The notes: generated by a model from the sequence alone, not told the origin. 39,118 bases of DNA from Candidatus Cloacimonadota bacterium (GCA_030621085.1 JAUXIJ010000029.1:1-39118), one strand, 5' to 3'. Shown: positions 7,101-14,986, counted from the stretch's first letter. Made by a program: numbers and translations.

Positions 7101-10100
7101 ATGAAAAAAATAATGTTTTTGTTTGTTTCACTAATAATTACTACAAGTGCATTTGCACAAGCCCCAGAATGGCAATGGGCAACCCAAGCAGGTAGTACTG
7201 GTTTTGATAATGGCAAAGAAATAGCAATTGATGTTTATGGTAACAGTATTGTGACAGGAAGTTTCACAGAAACAGCAAACTTCGGAACCTACACTCTTAC
7301 AAGCAGTGGAAACTCTGATATTTTTGTAGCAAAGATGGATGTAAACGGCAATTGGCTGTGGGCAACTAATGCAGGCGGAACTGATGATGATTCTGGAAAC
7401 GGAATCGCAATTGATGCTACTGGGAATATATATGTAACAGGATATTTTATGGATACTTCAACATTTGGTTCCAATTCACTATCCAGCTTTGGTGGTGGTG
7501 ATATTTTTGTAGCAAAAATTGATTTAAATGGTAATTGGTTGTGGGTAACTCAAGCTGGTGGAACTGGATTTGAACAAGGGCTTGAAATCTCAACAGACAA
7601 TACTGGTAATAGTTATATCGTAGGATATTTTTTTGGTACCGCTTCTTTTGGTTCCAATTCACTATCCAGCTTTGGTGGTAGTGATATTTTTGTAGCAAAA
7701 ATTGACTTTAATGGAAACTGGTTGTGGGCAACCTGTGCTATTGTTACTCAAAATGGTTATGGACATAGCATTGCAATAGATTCTGCTGGAAACAGCTTTG
7801 TGACAGGAAGATTCTCAGAGACAGCAACTTTTGGATCAAATTCTTTAACTAGCAGTGGATTAGAAGATATTTTTATAGCAAAGATGGATATAGATGGAAA
7901 TTGGCTGTGGGCAACCCAAGCTGGTGGCACTAGTAATGATAATGGAAATTCAATCACAATTGATACAGCAGGTAATAGCTATATAACAGGTTTTTTTAAA
8001 GGAACTGCTATATTTGGTTTACATTCTCTTATAACCAACACTTATTCAGAAATTTTTGTAGCAAAGGTAGATACAAATGGCAACTGGCAGTGGGCTACCC
8101 AAGCTGGTGGTACTAATCAAGATCATGGTTTTGGAATCACGACAGATGATTTTGGTAAAAGTTATGTAACAGGATATTTTAGAGGAACTGCAACTTTTGG
8201 ATCCCATACTATAATGAATAGTGGTGAAGATGATATTTTTGTAGCAAAGATAAATACAAGTGGCAATTGGCAATGGGCAATAAAAGCTGGTGGAAATGAG
8301 GATGACAGTGGTTTAGGTATTGCAATTGATTATTATGGTAATAGCTATATAATTGGATATTTTGAAGGAATTGTATCTTTTGGTTCAAACACACTCTCAA
8401 GTAGTGGAGATCGTGATATTTTTGTAGCAAGATTAGAAAGCGATTTTGAAGTTAATTTTATCGCTAATCCAACATCTGGTTTTGCACCATTAGAAGTTGA
8501 ATTTACTGATTTGTCTGTTGGTAATGCTATTTCCTGGGAATGGGATTTCAATTATGACGGAGTGATTGATTCTTATCTGCAAAATCCAGTTTTTACTTAT
8601 AGTGAAATAGGTGTTTATTCGGTATCATTGTCCGTTTCCGATGGTTTTAATACTGATACTAAGATTGAAGAGAATTACATAACAGCAGATGGTCCAACTG
8701 CAGATTTTATTGCAGATATTACTATAGGTTATGCACCATTAAATGTTTCTTTTACTAGTGAGTCACTTGGTAATATTATAACTTGGGAATGGGATTTTCA
8801 AAATGATGGTACAATTGATTCTTCTGAAGAAAATCCTTTATGGAATTATGAAGAATCCGGTTTATATTCAGTATCACTCACAATCAGTGATGGGATAAAT
8901 ACTGATACTGAAACAAAGGTGGATTATATTACAGTTGGAGAACCGATAGTTGCTGAATTTGCAGCAATACCTACAGAAGGTTTACTTCCTCTTGATGTTC
9001 AATTTACCGATTTATCGACAGGTGGACTTCCGGCATTAATGAGAGAGTCTAACAATTCAAAAATTGTAGAGAGCGATAATTCAAGAGAAATTGTGTCCTG
9101 GGAATGGGATTTTAATAATGATGGAATAATAGATTCATATGAACAGAATCCTCAATGGACTTACACAGAAGCTGGTTTATATACAGTAACATTAACAGTT
9201 AGTGATGGTTCAAATACTGATACTGAAATTAAGATAGATTATATTACTGTAGGTGAGCCAATTATAGCTGATTTTGAAGCAGTTCCACTTCTTGGATTAG
9301 CTCCTCTTGATGTTCAGTTTACCGATTTATCAACAGGTGGAATTCCGGCATTAATGAGAGAGTCTAACAATTCAAAAATTGTAAAGAACGATAATTCAAG
9401 AGAAATTGTGTCTTGGGAATGGGATTTTAATAATGATGGAACTATAGATTCATATGAACAGAATCCGTTATTTACTTACACAGAAGCTGGATTATACACT
9501 GTAACATTAACAGTAAGTGATGGATCAAATACAGATACTGAAACAAAAATTGATTACATCAGTGTATTATATCCAATAGCAGATTTTGAAGCAGATTCAA
9601 CCTTTGGCTACTGCCCATTTGAAGTTCAATTTACAGACCTTTCAACAGGAAGCATTATTTCCTGGGAATGGGATTTCAATTATGACGGAGTGATTGATTC
9701 TTATCTACAAAATCCAATATACACTTATTCAGAAGCTGGAGTGTACACAGTATCGCTTACAGTTAGCGATGGAATTTACGAAGATACAGAAATTAAAGAA
9801 GATTACATTACTGTTCTCGAACCATTAAACGCAGATTTCGAAGCAAATGTAACATCTGGTGATCCTCCACTAGAAGTCCAATTCACAGATTTATCAACTG
9901 GAAATGTCAGTGGCTGGATGTGGGATTTTGACAATGATGGTACTATCGATAGTAATGAACAGAATCCTATTTATGTTTATGACGAAGTAGGTGTTTATAC
10001 CATTTCGTTAACAGTATCGGATGGTATTTCTGAAGATACTGAAATTAAAGAAGACTATATTACAGTAATTTCAACTGGTATCCATAATGGAGTTATTCCT

Positions 10101-10355
10101 TTGGAAACACTATTATACCAGAATCACCCAAATCCGTTTAACCCGGTAACTAACATCCAATTTGACATTAAGGAAAATGAAACTGGGATACTTTCGATTT
10201 ACAACACAAAAGGGCAATTAATTGTATCTCAGCAATTTGTAGCAGGACAGCATATCTTTCAATATAATGCATCGGAACAGAGTTCGGGAGTGTATCTATA
10301 TAACTTGAAGACAAACAGCTTTTCTAAAACTAATAAAATGCTTTTATTGAAATAA
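7101..10355 (+). CDS. T9SS-sorted secreted protein: seven-repeat beta-propeller plus six PKD domains
   Basis: A 1084-residue exported protein. Residues 1-20 are a signal peptide ending SAFAQ. About 23-445 hold seven repeats of roughly 60 residues (W-A-T-Q-A-G-G, GNS-VTG-F, DIFVAK, NGNW), the SBBP-type pattern expected to close one seven-bladed propeller. Six PKD domains follow (about 448-985), each with an SWEWDFNxDG core and an SLTVSDG strand. The C-terminus has a PNPFNPVTNIQF motif, a YNTKGQ strand and final KMLLLK, a T9SS type-A sorting domain, so the protein should reach the cell surface or be released. PKD domains 3 and 4 contain an extra block of about 24 residues. Ligand unknown; adhesion or polymer binding is likely. 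GAGGAAG precedes the start. Confidence 0.9.
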   Translation: MKKIMFLFVSLIITTSAFAQAPEWQWATQAGSTGFDNGKEIAIDVYGNSIVTGSFTETANFGTYTLTSSGNSDIFVAKMDVNGNWLWATNAGGTDDDSGNGIAIDATGNIYVTGYFMDTSTFGSNSLSSFGGGDIFVAKIDLNGNWLWVTQAGGTGFEQGLEISTDNTGNSYIVGYFFGTASFGSNSLSSFGGSDIFVAKIDFNGNWLWATCAIVTQNGYGHSIAIDSAGNSFVTGRFSETATFGSNSLTSSGLEDIFIAKMDIDGNWLWATQAGGTSNDNGNSITIDTAGNSYITGFFKGTAIFGLHSLITNTYSEIFVAKVDTNGNWQWATQAGGTNQDHGFGITTDDFGKSYVTGYFRGTATFGSHTIMNSGEDDIFVAKINTSGNWQWAIKAGGNEDDSGLGIAIDYYGNSYIIGYFEGIVSFGSNTLSSSGDRDIFVARLESDFEVNFIANPTSGFAPLEVEFTDLSVGNAISWEWDFNYDGVIDSYLQNPVFTYSEIGVYSVSLSVSDGFNTDTKIEENYITADGPTADFIADITIGYAPLNVSFTSESLGNIITWEWDFQNDGTIDSSEENPLWNYEESGLYSVSLTISDGINTDTETKVDYITVGEPIVAEFAAIPTEGLLPLDVQFTDLSTGGLPALMRESNNSKIVESDNSREIVSWEWDFNNDGIIDSYEQNPQWTYTEAGLYTVTLTVSDGSNTDTEIKIDYITVGEPIIADFEAVPLLGLAPLDVQFTDLSTGGIPALMRESNNSKIVKNDNSREIVSWEWDFNNDGTIDSYEQNPLFTYTEAGLYTVTLTVSDGSNTDTETKIDYISVLYPIADFEADSTFGYCPFEVQFTDLSTGSIISWEWDFNYDGVIDSYLQNPIYTYSEAGVYTVSLTVSDGIYEDTEIKEDYITVLEPLNADFEANVTSGDPPLEVQFTDLSTGNVSGWMWDFDNDGTIDSNEQNPIYVYDEVGVYTISLTVSDGISEDTEIKEDYITVISTGIHNGVIPLETLLYQNHPNPFNPVTNIQFDIKENETGILSIYNTKGQLIVSQQFVAGQHIFQYNASEQSSGVYLYNLKTNSFSKTNKMLLLK
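9021..9410 (+). repeat. Tandem 315-bp duplication of a PKD domain carrying a small insert
   Basis: The PKD domains at about 9021 and 9336 are near-identical and exactly 315 bases (105 codons) apart. Both carry an extra stretch that reads PALMRESNNSKIV then DNSREIV, absent from the other four PKD domains. The inserted DNA contains a perfect hairpin, ACAATT-CAAA-AATTGT (9052-9067 in the first copy). Insertion into one domain followed by tandem duplication is the simplest history. Confidence 0.75.
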
Positions 10356-10372
10356 TAAACAAATCAAAGTCT

Positions 10373-10398
10373 GGTTGCCAAGCCCCAGCTTGGCAACC
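10373..10398. repeat. Perfect 11-bp hairpin, loop CCCA, after the propeller/PKD gene
   Basis: GGTTGCCAAGC, loop CCCA, GCTTGGCAACC: a perfect stem 17 bases past the stop of the rightward gene at 7101. No run of T follows, so it is not a classical intrinsic terminator, although it could protect the mRNA end. It is the first of a pair with the next hairpin, whose loop is complementary. Confidence 0.75.
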
Positions 10399-10416
10399 TT
10401 TAAATGATCTTTATAA

Positions 10417-10448
10417 CGTATCCAAGCTGGGGCTTGGATACGAGAGAT
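10417..10448. repeat. Perfect 11-bp hairpin, loop TGGG, with CGAGAG tail
   Basis: CGTATCCAAGC, loop TGGG, GCTTGGATACG, and then AGAGAT. The inner half of the arm (CCAAGC/GCTTGG) equals that of the preceding hairpin but the outer halves differ, and loop TGGG is the complement of CCCA. The tail recurs beside other palindromes in this window (21619, 30202, 32897). Confidence 0.75.
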
Positions 10449-10463
10449 CACAATTGAACCAAA

Positions 10464-10490
10464 AAAATAACCCCGCTCATGTGAGCGGGG
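10464..10490 (-). terminator. Intrinsic terminator of the secG-tRNA-Leu transcript
   Basis: On the minus strand, nine bases after the encoded CCA end of the tRNA, an eight-to-nine-pair GC-rich hairpin CCCCGCTC-ACAT-GAGCGGGG is followed directly by TTATTTTTTT. This is a textbook Rho-independent terminator and marks the end of the leftward housekeeping block. Confidence 0.85.
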
Positions 10491-10499
10491 TAAAAACTT

Positions 10500-10588
10500 T
10501 GGTGCAGAAGGCGGGACTTGAACCCGCACACCCAAAAAAGGGCACAAGATCCTTAGTCTTGCGTGTCTGCCAATTCCACCACTTCTGC
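10500..10588 (-). tRNA. tRNA-Leu, anticodon AAG, with encoded CCA
   Basis: All arms pair: acceptor GCAGAAG with CTTCTGC, D stem GTG/CAC, anticodon stem CAAGA/TCTTG, a class II variable arm with CCC/GGG around TTTTTT, T stem GCGGG/CCCGC with loop TTCAAGT, discriminator A and genomic CCA. The seven-base anticodon loop is CTAAGGA, giving anticodon AAG with G37, which reads CUN leucine codons. The tRNA begins two bases after the secG stop and is probably processed from the same transcript. E. coli also has tRNA-Leu directly after secG (leuU), but with GAG. A34 would need conversion to inosine by a TadA-type deaminase to read CUC. Confidence 0.95.
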
Positions 10589-10590
10589 GT

Positions 10591-10947
10591 TTATTCTGTA
10601 ACCGGTTCGCCTAAGGGTTCATCGGTAGTTGGCAAAGCCGGTAATTCTTCTTCTTGAATATCTTTTTCGACAGCTTCTTTTTTCATCTGTTCCACCGCTT
10701 TGCTGGTAGTGCCGGTTTTTGCATCTCTAAGCTGGAATGCCAGTAGAATGCAATTCACTACAAAAAGCACTGCCAATATCTGGGTTGTCTGCTTTAAGAA
10801 CTTAGAAGCTCCCTGACCGCCCAGAATGTTGGAAGCAGTTCCGCCAACAAAACCGTCCAGTGCTCCACCTTTACTCGATTGGGCAAGAATAACCATGATT
10901 AATCCAATCGAAATAATTACATGTATGATCATTAAAAATAAATACAT
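10591..10947 (-). CDS. secG: Preprotein translocase subunit SecG
   Basis: A 118-residue inner-membrane protein with the SecG layout. The first membrane helix is at about 3-22. The cytoplasmic loop has QSSKGGALDGFVGGTASNILGGQGASKFLKQTT, in which QxxKGxGL and the GG-x-FLxxxT pattern are the family signature. A second helix follows at about 56-73. The C-terminal tail is longer than usual, acidic and proline-rich (about residues 80-118), so it lies outside the conserved core. SecG assists SecYE-A in exporting the many signal-peptide proteins of this genome. AGGAG stands five bases before the start. The tRNA-Leu gene follows after two bases, a conserved gene order. Confidence 0.95.
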   Translation of the reverse strand: MYLFLMIIHVIISIGLIMVILAQSSKGGALDGFVGGTASNILGGQGASKFLKQTTQILAVLFVVNCILLAFQLRDAKTGTTSKAVEQMKKEAVEKDIQEEELPALPTTDEPLGEPVTE

Positions 10948-11016
10948 TTTATCTCCTAATCTTTAATGCAAAAACACATTTATTTTGCAGCATTTTGGTG
11001 TCAATCAAAATGATAG

Positions 11017-12015
11017 CTATTCCAGGCCGAGTTCTTTCCTCAGGAAAGCTACCTTTCCTGAAACGATCTCGCTTGCTTTTTTTGCACCATCCCGCAGTAC
11101 TTCGTCTATATAATCTTTGTTATTTATCAAGTCTTCGTATTTACTTCGGATGGGAGCAATAGTTTCATTCATTATTTCAAAAAGTTCCTGTTTTGCTTTT
11201 CCCCAGCCCATACCACCAGCTTGGTATTTTTTTCTCATTTCAGCCTGCTGCTGTTTATCTGCAAAAAGCTTATAAAGTGCAAAGATGTTGCATTTATTCG
11301 GATCTTTGGGTTCGTCTACAGTTTGTGAATTCGTAACTATCTTCATCAATAATTTTCGTAACTTTTTGGGTTCCAGGAATAAAGGAATTGTGTTATTATA
11401 GCTTTTACTCATTTTTCTGCCATCCAAACCAAATACAAAACCTGTTGATTCTCTGATCAAGGCTGCTGGTATCTTCAGCAGTTCCTTCCCATAATTATGA
11501 TTAATAGTCTGGGCAATATCTACAGCCATTTCCAGGTGCTGTGCCTGGTCTTTTCCTACCGGTACAACATCGCTGTCAAATTGCAGGATATCTGCTGCCA
11601 TCAAAGCCGGGTAGGTGAATAATCCCATATTCACACCATCATCAGGGTCTCTGCCGGCTTCTGTATTTTCAGCAACTTTTGCTTTGTAGGCATGTGCCCG
11701 GTTCATCAATCCTTTGGAAGTGAACGCCATCAGAAGAATAGTTAACTCGAATGTTCCGCATACTGCGGATTGTTTGTATAAAATAGATTCTTCGGGATTC
11801 AAACCCATTGCCAGCCATGTTGCAGCAACTTCGTATGTAAGTTCTTTAATTATTTTGGGGTTTTTTATGGAATTTAAACCGTGGTAATCTGCTATGAAAT
11901 AACGTGTATCATAATCTTTTGCAAGTTCTAATGCTGGTTTATACATACCAAAATAATTTCCCAAATGCGGTAAACCGGTTGGCTTTATGCCAGTTAATGC
12001 TATTTTTTTATTCAT
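11017..12015 (-). CDS. trpS: Tryptophanyl-tRNA synthetase
   Basis: A full-length class I synthetase of 332 residues that charges tRNA-Trp with tryptophan using ATP. The HIGH-type motif is in GIKPTGLPHLGNYFG (about residues 9-23). The KMSKS motif is intact in LDGRKMSKSYNNTIPLF (about 196-212). Between them GKDQAQHLEMAVDIA matches the TrpRS family stretch V-G-x-D-Q-x-x-H. The protein contains the longer loop NEEDPDD-like segment (AGRDPDDGVNMGLFTYPALMAADIL) found in bacterial TrpRS variants of the second type. GGAG precedes the start by five bases. It lies between rimO and secG on the same strand. Confidence 0.95.
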   Translation of the reverse strand: MNKKIALTGIKPTGLPHLGNYFGMYKPALELAKDYDTRYFIADYHGLNSIKNPKIIKELTYEVAATWLAMGLNPEESILYKQSAVCGTFELTILLMAFTSKGLMNRAHAYKAKVAENTEAGRDPDDGVNMGLFTYPALMAADILQFDSDVVPVGKDQAQHLEMAVDIAQTINHNYGKELLKIPAALIRESTGFVFGLDGRKMSKSYNNTIPLFLEPKKLRKLLMKIVTNSQTVDEPKDPNKCNIFALYKLFADKQQQAEMRKKYQAGGMGWGKAKQELFEIMNETIAPIRSKYEDLINNKDYIDEVLRDGAKKASEIVSGKVAFLRKELGLE

Positions 12016-12041
12016 TTATACTCCATTTCTCTAACTTTGTA

Positions 12042-12111
12042 TGTCATTCCGTACTCGATGCGGAATCTAAATCCTTTATTTGATTAGATTCCCGTTTCCA
12101 CGGGAATGACA
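12042..12111. mobile_element. 70-bp MITE-like inverted repeat with TGTCATTCC ends
   Basis: The segment begins TGTCATTCC and ends GGAATGACA, perfect 9-bp terminal inverted repeats, and the first and last 30 bases are imperfect complements. Inside are two hairpins: ATTCCG...CGGAAT (12046-12066) and ATTCCCGT-TTCC-ACGGGAAT (12088-12107). The second has the ATTCCC-N8-GGGAAT form of dRS3-type repeats known from Neisseria and similar GTCATTCCCG repeats in many genomes. It has no coding capacity. Confidence 0.65.
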
Positions 12112-12154
12112 AATTGGGTTTGGCAAAAAGAATAAAGAAGAATAATAAATTTTT

Positions 12155-12193
12155 ATCCGTGATCATTCGCTTCATCTGCGTCATCCGCGTTCT
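12155..12193. repeat. Dispersed ATCCGTGATC...TCATCCGCGTTC repeat overlapping the rimO stop
   Basis: A run built from related pieces (ATCCGTGATCATTCGC, TTCATCTGCG, TCATCCGCGTT) of a kind found in intergenic regions of many environmental genomes. It supplies the last codons and the stop of rimO at 12181-12193, so the end of that gene was reshaped by the repeat. The wider occurrence is from memory and was not tested here. Confidence 0.4.
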
Positions 12194-13461
12194 ATTCTCC
12201 CCACCAGATCATACTCCCAGGAATCAGTTATCTTTACAATAACGATCTCCCCAATTTCAGCGTCACCCTTTTCAATGAACACTGTACCATCTATCTCGGG
12301 AGCATCGAAATAACTTCTTCCCTCGAAAGGAAATTCTTCTTCCTCACCAATTCGGTCAATAATAACTTTGATTTTTTTACCTATCAGACCAGCCAGGAAA
12401 TCTTCGGAAATGTTTTGCTGAAGCGTCATAATCTCTTCTTTTCTTGTTTCAGCAATTTTTGCCGTTATCTGTTCAGTCAGACCGAATGCTGGCGTATCTT
12501 CTTCTCTTGAATAGGAGAAAACACCCAATCGTTCAAATTTCATTTCTTGTATGAAATCTCGAAGTTCAATGTATTTATCTTCAGATTCCCCGGGATAGCC
12601 TGTAATGAGAGTTGTGCGGATGATCGCTTCAGGCATTTTTGTTCGAATTTCCGTGATGATCTCTTTAACACGTTCTTTTGTTACTTTCCTGTTCATACTT
12701 TGCATAATTTCATTGTTTATATGCTGAATAGGGATCTCAAAATATTTACAGATCTTTGGTGAGCTGGCAATAGTATCAATGATTTCTGATGTGATATGAG
12801 CCGGATGCAGGTAGAGAATGCGTATCCAATCCAGGTTTTCTATTTTGTGCAGTTCTTTTAGTAATTGCGAAAGTCTGGGCTCTCCGTAAATATCAACTCC
12901 GTAATTTGCTGTATCTTGGGCTGTTAGGATCAGTTCTTTCACGCCCTTATTTGCCAGTGATCTTGCTTCTTTTACTAGCTTTTCAATTGGAACGCTTGTT
13001 AATTCTCCGCGAATAGAAGGAATGGCACAATAGCTGCAATGGTTATTGCAGCCGTCACTTACCCGGAGGTAAGCAAAATGGGGAAGAGTAAGGAGTTTGC
13101 GGTCTGACGTGGGTTTTGTTTTAAATATTTTAGCAAAATTATCGAAATCTTTTAATTCTATTAAATTATCAATTTCCGGGATAGTTTCCTTTATGTTCTG
13201 AAAGTATCTTTTCACCAGGCAACCGGTAACTATCAGCTTTCTGCATTTGCCTGTTTTTTTATGTTCAGCAGCTTCTAGGATAGTTTCGATGGATTCTTCT
13301 TTTGCATCCAAGATGAATCCGCAGGTATTGATGATAATCACTTCTGCTTCTTCTAGGTTTTCCGTTAAAGTATATTTTTCTTGCTCGATGATATTCGCAA
13401 AAACCTCACTATCTACCAGGTTCTTGGAACAACCCAGACTTACTATTGCATATTTTTTCAT
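12181..13461 (-). CDS. rimO: Ribosomal protein uS12 methylthiotransferase RimO
   Basis: The start used is the ATG at 13461 (MKKYAIVSLGCSKNLVDSE); a longer frame reaching 13500 runs into a repeat and adds non-family residues. The 426-residue protein has the three N-terminal cluster cysteines C11, C47 and C81. The radical-SAM cysteines C138, C142 and C145 are in SDGCNNHCSYCAIPSIRG. A C-terminal TRAM-like domain spans about 360-426. GCSKNLVDSE distinguishes RimO from the tRNA enzyme MiaB. By family it methylthiolates the conserved Asp of ribosomal protein S12 with two Fe-S clusters. No ribosome site is visible because the upstream sequence is repeat DNA. Confidence 0.93.
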   Translation of the reverse strand: MKKYAIVSLGCSKNLVDSEVFANIIEQEKYTLTENLEEAEVIIINTCGFILDAKEESIETILEAAEHKKTGKCRKLIVTGCLVKRYFQNIKETIPEIDNLIELKDFDNFAKIFKTKPTSDRKLLTLPHFAYLRVSDGCNNHCSYCAIPSIRGELTSVPIEKLVKEARSLANKGVKELILTAQDTANYGVDIYGEPRLSQLLKELHKIENLDWIRILYLHPAHITSEIIDTIASSPKICKYFEIPIQHINNEIMQSMNRKVTKERVKEIITEIRTKMPEAIIRTTLITGYPGESEDKYIELRDFIQEMKFERLGVFSYSREEDTPAFGLTEQITAKIAETRKEEIMTLQQNISEDFLAGLIGKKIKVIIDRIGEEEEFPFEGRSYFDAPEIDGTVFIEKGDAEIGEIVIVKITDSWEYDLVGRIERG

Positions 13462-13466
13462 TTTTA

Positions 13467-13527
13467 GCCACAGAGACACTAAGAACACAGAGTAGAACAA
13501 AAAGCAAAGCCACTAAGAACACTAAAT
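13467..13527. repeat. GCCACAGAGACAC...AAGAACAC repeat directly upstream of rimO
   Basis: Two related units, GCCACAGAGACACTAAGAAC followed by ACAGAG and GCCACTAAGAACACTAAAT, stand a few bases before the rimO start. Phrases of this kind (CCACAGAGACAC-AGAACACAGAG) occur in intergenic DNA of many environmental genomes. Here the repeat occupies the place where a ribosome site would be expected. Confidence 0.45.
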
Positions 13528-13562
13528 TTTGTCAAATATCTTCCTTTTATCTTTAACTTGTT

Positions 13563-13737
13563 GGTTCGCTCGTCCCGAGGGAACCATACTATAATTCCCA
13601 ATTTTCCAGTTGGGAATGATACGTTCACGAAGTTTCTACTTCGTAATGAAGCAGAAGCTTCATGTATTAGTTCCATCCCAAGCAGAGGCTTGGGATGGAG
13701 TGTGGAAGTTTGAAATTTCTCAAACCATAGGTTTGAG
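13563..13737. repeat. Cluster of six small palindromes between rimO and the DUF1015 gene
   Basis: In order: GGTTC-g-CTCG-TCC-CGAG-g-GAACC (13563-13585); ATTCCCAATT-TTCC-AGTTGGGAAT with one wobble pair (13594-13617); ACGAAGT-TTCT-ACTTCGT (13627-13644); ATGAAGC-AGAA-GCTTCAT (13646-13663); TCCATCCCAAGC-AGAG-GCTTGGGATGGA (13672-13699); CTCAAACC-ATA-GGTTTGAG (13719-13737). Loops are all-pyrimidine or all-purine in four of the six. The adjacent TTCT and AGAA loops are complementary. No protein frame fits the stretch. Confidence 0.75.
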
Positions 13738-13741
13738 TTTC

Positions 13742-14986
13742 TTAATCCAGCAAATGAATGATCACCCCGGAACGAAGTTTTGGTTCGAACCAGGTGGATT
13801 TTGGCGGCATTACTTTTCCAGCATCGGCTATTGCCATAAGCTGCTCGATGGAAGTGGGATACAGGGAAAATGCAACCGCTTCTCCGGCATCAATGCGCCT
13901 TGAGAGTTCTTCCAATCCACGAATACCGCCAACAAAATCGATTCGTTTATCTTTACGGGGATCACCGATTCCCAAGATAGGGGAAAGCAGGTTTTCTTGC
14001 AGTATGGAAACATCCAGCAATTTCACCGGATCATTACCAGGGAAAGTTCCTTCTATGGCTGTTAGTTTATACCAGGATCCATCCAGGTACATTCCAAATT
14101 CATGCATTCCTTCCGGATGATATGCTTTGTCAGTGGAATACAGGTTAACTGTGAATTTCTCCTCTACTTTTTTCAGAAATTCATCAGTGGAAAGACCATT
14201 CAGGTCTTTCACAACACGGTTGTAATCCATGATGTAAAGCTGGTCATGCGGGAAAATAACAGAAAGGAAATAATTATATTCTTCATTTCCGGTATGATTC
14301 GGATTCGCTTCTCTTCTTCTTTGCCCAACTATTGTACCGGAAGCAGAACGGTGATGACCATCTGCAACGTATAGATAATCGATTTTAGCAAAAATATTCA
14401 TGATCTTCTGAATGTCTTCTTCCCGATCGATTTTCCAGAAAATATGCTTAATGCCATCTTCCGCTTTAAAATCGTAAACTGGTTTTTGTGCAATAATTTC
14501 TTCAACCAGCTCATTCATTTCCTGCCTTGCTTTGTAAGTAAGAAAAACCGGACCGGTATTGGCATTTAATGTATCTACATGCTTGATGCGGTCTGCTTCC
14601 TTATCTGCACGTGTATGTTCGTGTTTTTTGATGATATCGTTTTCGTAATCTTCGATGGATGCTCCGGCAACCAGACCTATCTCGTCTACATTTCCCATGA
14701 TCAGGCGGTAAAGATAAAAACATGGTTTCTCATCCTGTATAAGAATGCCATCTGCGATCATTTTATACAGATTTTCTCTACCTTTCTTGTAAACACTTTC
14801 ATCGTACAGATCGATGTCTTCCGACAAGTCAACTTCGGGCTTTACAACGTGCAGGAAGCTATGGGGTTTATCTTTCACCTGCACACGTGCTTCGGTGGAA
14901 TTCAGAACATCATAAGGTGGGGAAGCCACATCTTTTATTTTGTTCTCAGCCGGGCGAACACCACTGAAAGGCTTGATCTTAGCCAT
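13742..14986 (-). CDS. DUF1015 family protein of unknown function
   Basis: A 414-residue soluble protein with the hallmark DUF1015 motifs: IKPFSGVRP then VASPPYDVL near the N-terminus, KKHEHTRADKEADR (about 127-140), YVADGHHRSASG (about 208-219) and a C-terminal VAFSLYPTSIEQLMAIADAG-MPPKSTWFEPKLRSG. These residues are strongly conserved in the family, but its biochemical role is not established. Two adjacent ATG codons exist; the second gives MAKIKPF with AGGAG six bases upstream and is preferred. The start overlaps the end of ileS, so translation is coupled to the synthetase. The conserved histidine cluster suggests a metal or phosphate site, which is inference. Confidence 0.9.
   Translation of the reverse strand: MAKIKPFSGVRPAENKIKDVASPPYDVLNSTEARVQVKDKPHSFLHVVKPEVDLSEDIDLYDESVYKKGRENLYKMIADGILIQDEKPCFYLYRLIMGNVDEIGLVAGASIEDYENDIIKKHEHTRADKEADRIKHVDTLNANTGPVFLTYKARQEMNELVEEIIAQKPVYDFKAEDGIKHIFWKIDREEDIQKIMNIFAKIDYLYVADGHHRSASGTIVGQRRREANPNHTGNEEYNYFLSVIFPHDQLYIMDYNRVVKDLNGLSTDEFLKKVEEKFTVNLYSTDKAYHPEGMHEFGMYLDGSWYKLTAIEGTFPGNDPVKLLDVSILQENLLSPILGIGDPRKDKRIDFVGGIRGLEELSRRIDAGEAVAFSLYPTSIEQLMAIADAGKVMPPKSTWFEPKLRSGVIIHLLD

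Noticed and set aside
7101..8450. Protein-level repeats as a possible DNA satellite
   Set aside because: The 7 repeats are in frame, diverged at synonymous sites and match a propeller repeat, so they are explained by protein structure; only a 50-base stretch (about 7467 and 7650) is close to identical.
10344..10547. Minus-strand frame containing VRVQVPPSAP
   Set aside because: It is the translated 3' part of the tRNA-Leu gene and the terminator, not a protein gene.
13610..13903. Rightward frame through the palindrome cluster
   Set aside because: It is mostly antisense to the DUF1015 gene and its own part lies in hairpin DNA; no ribosome site or family.
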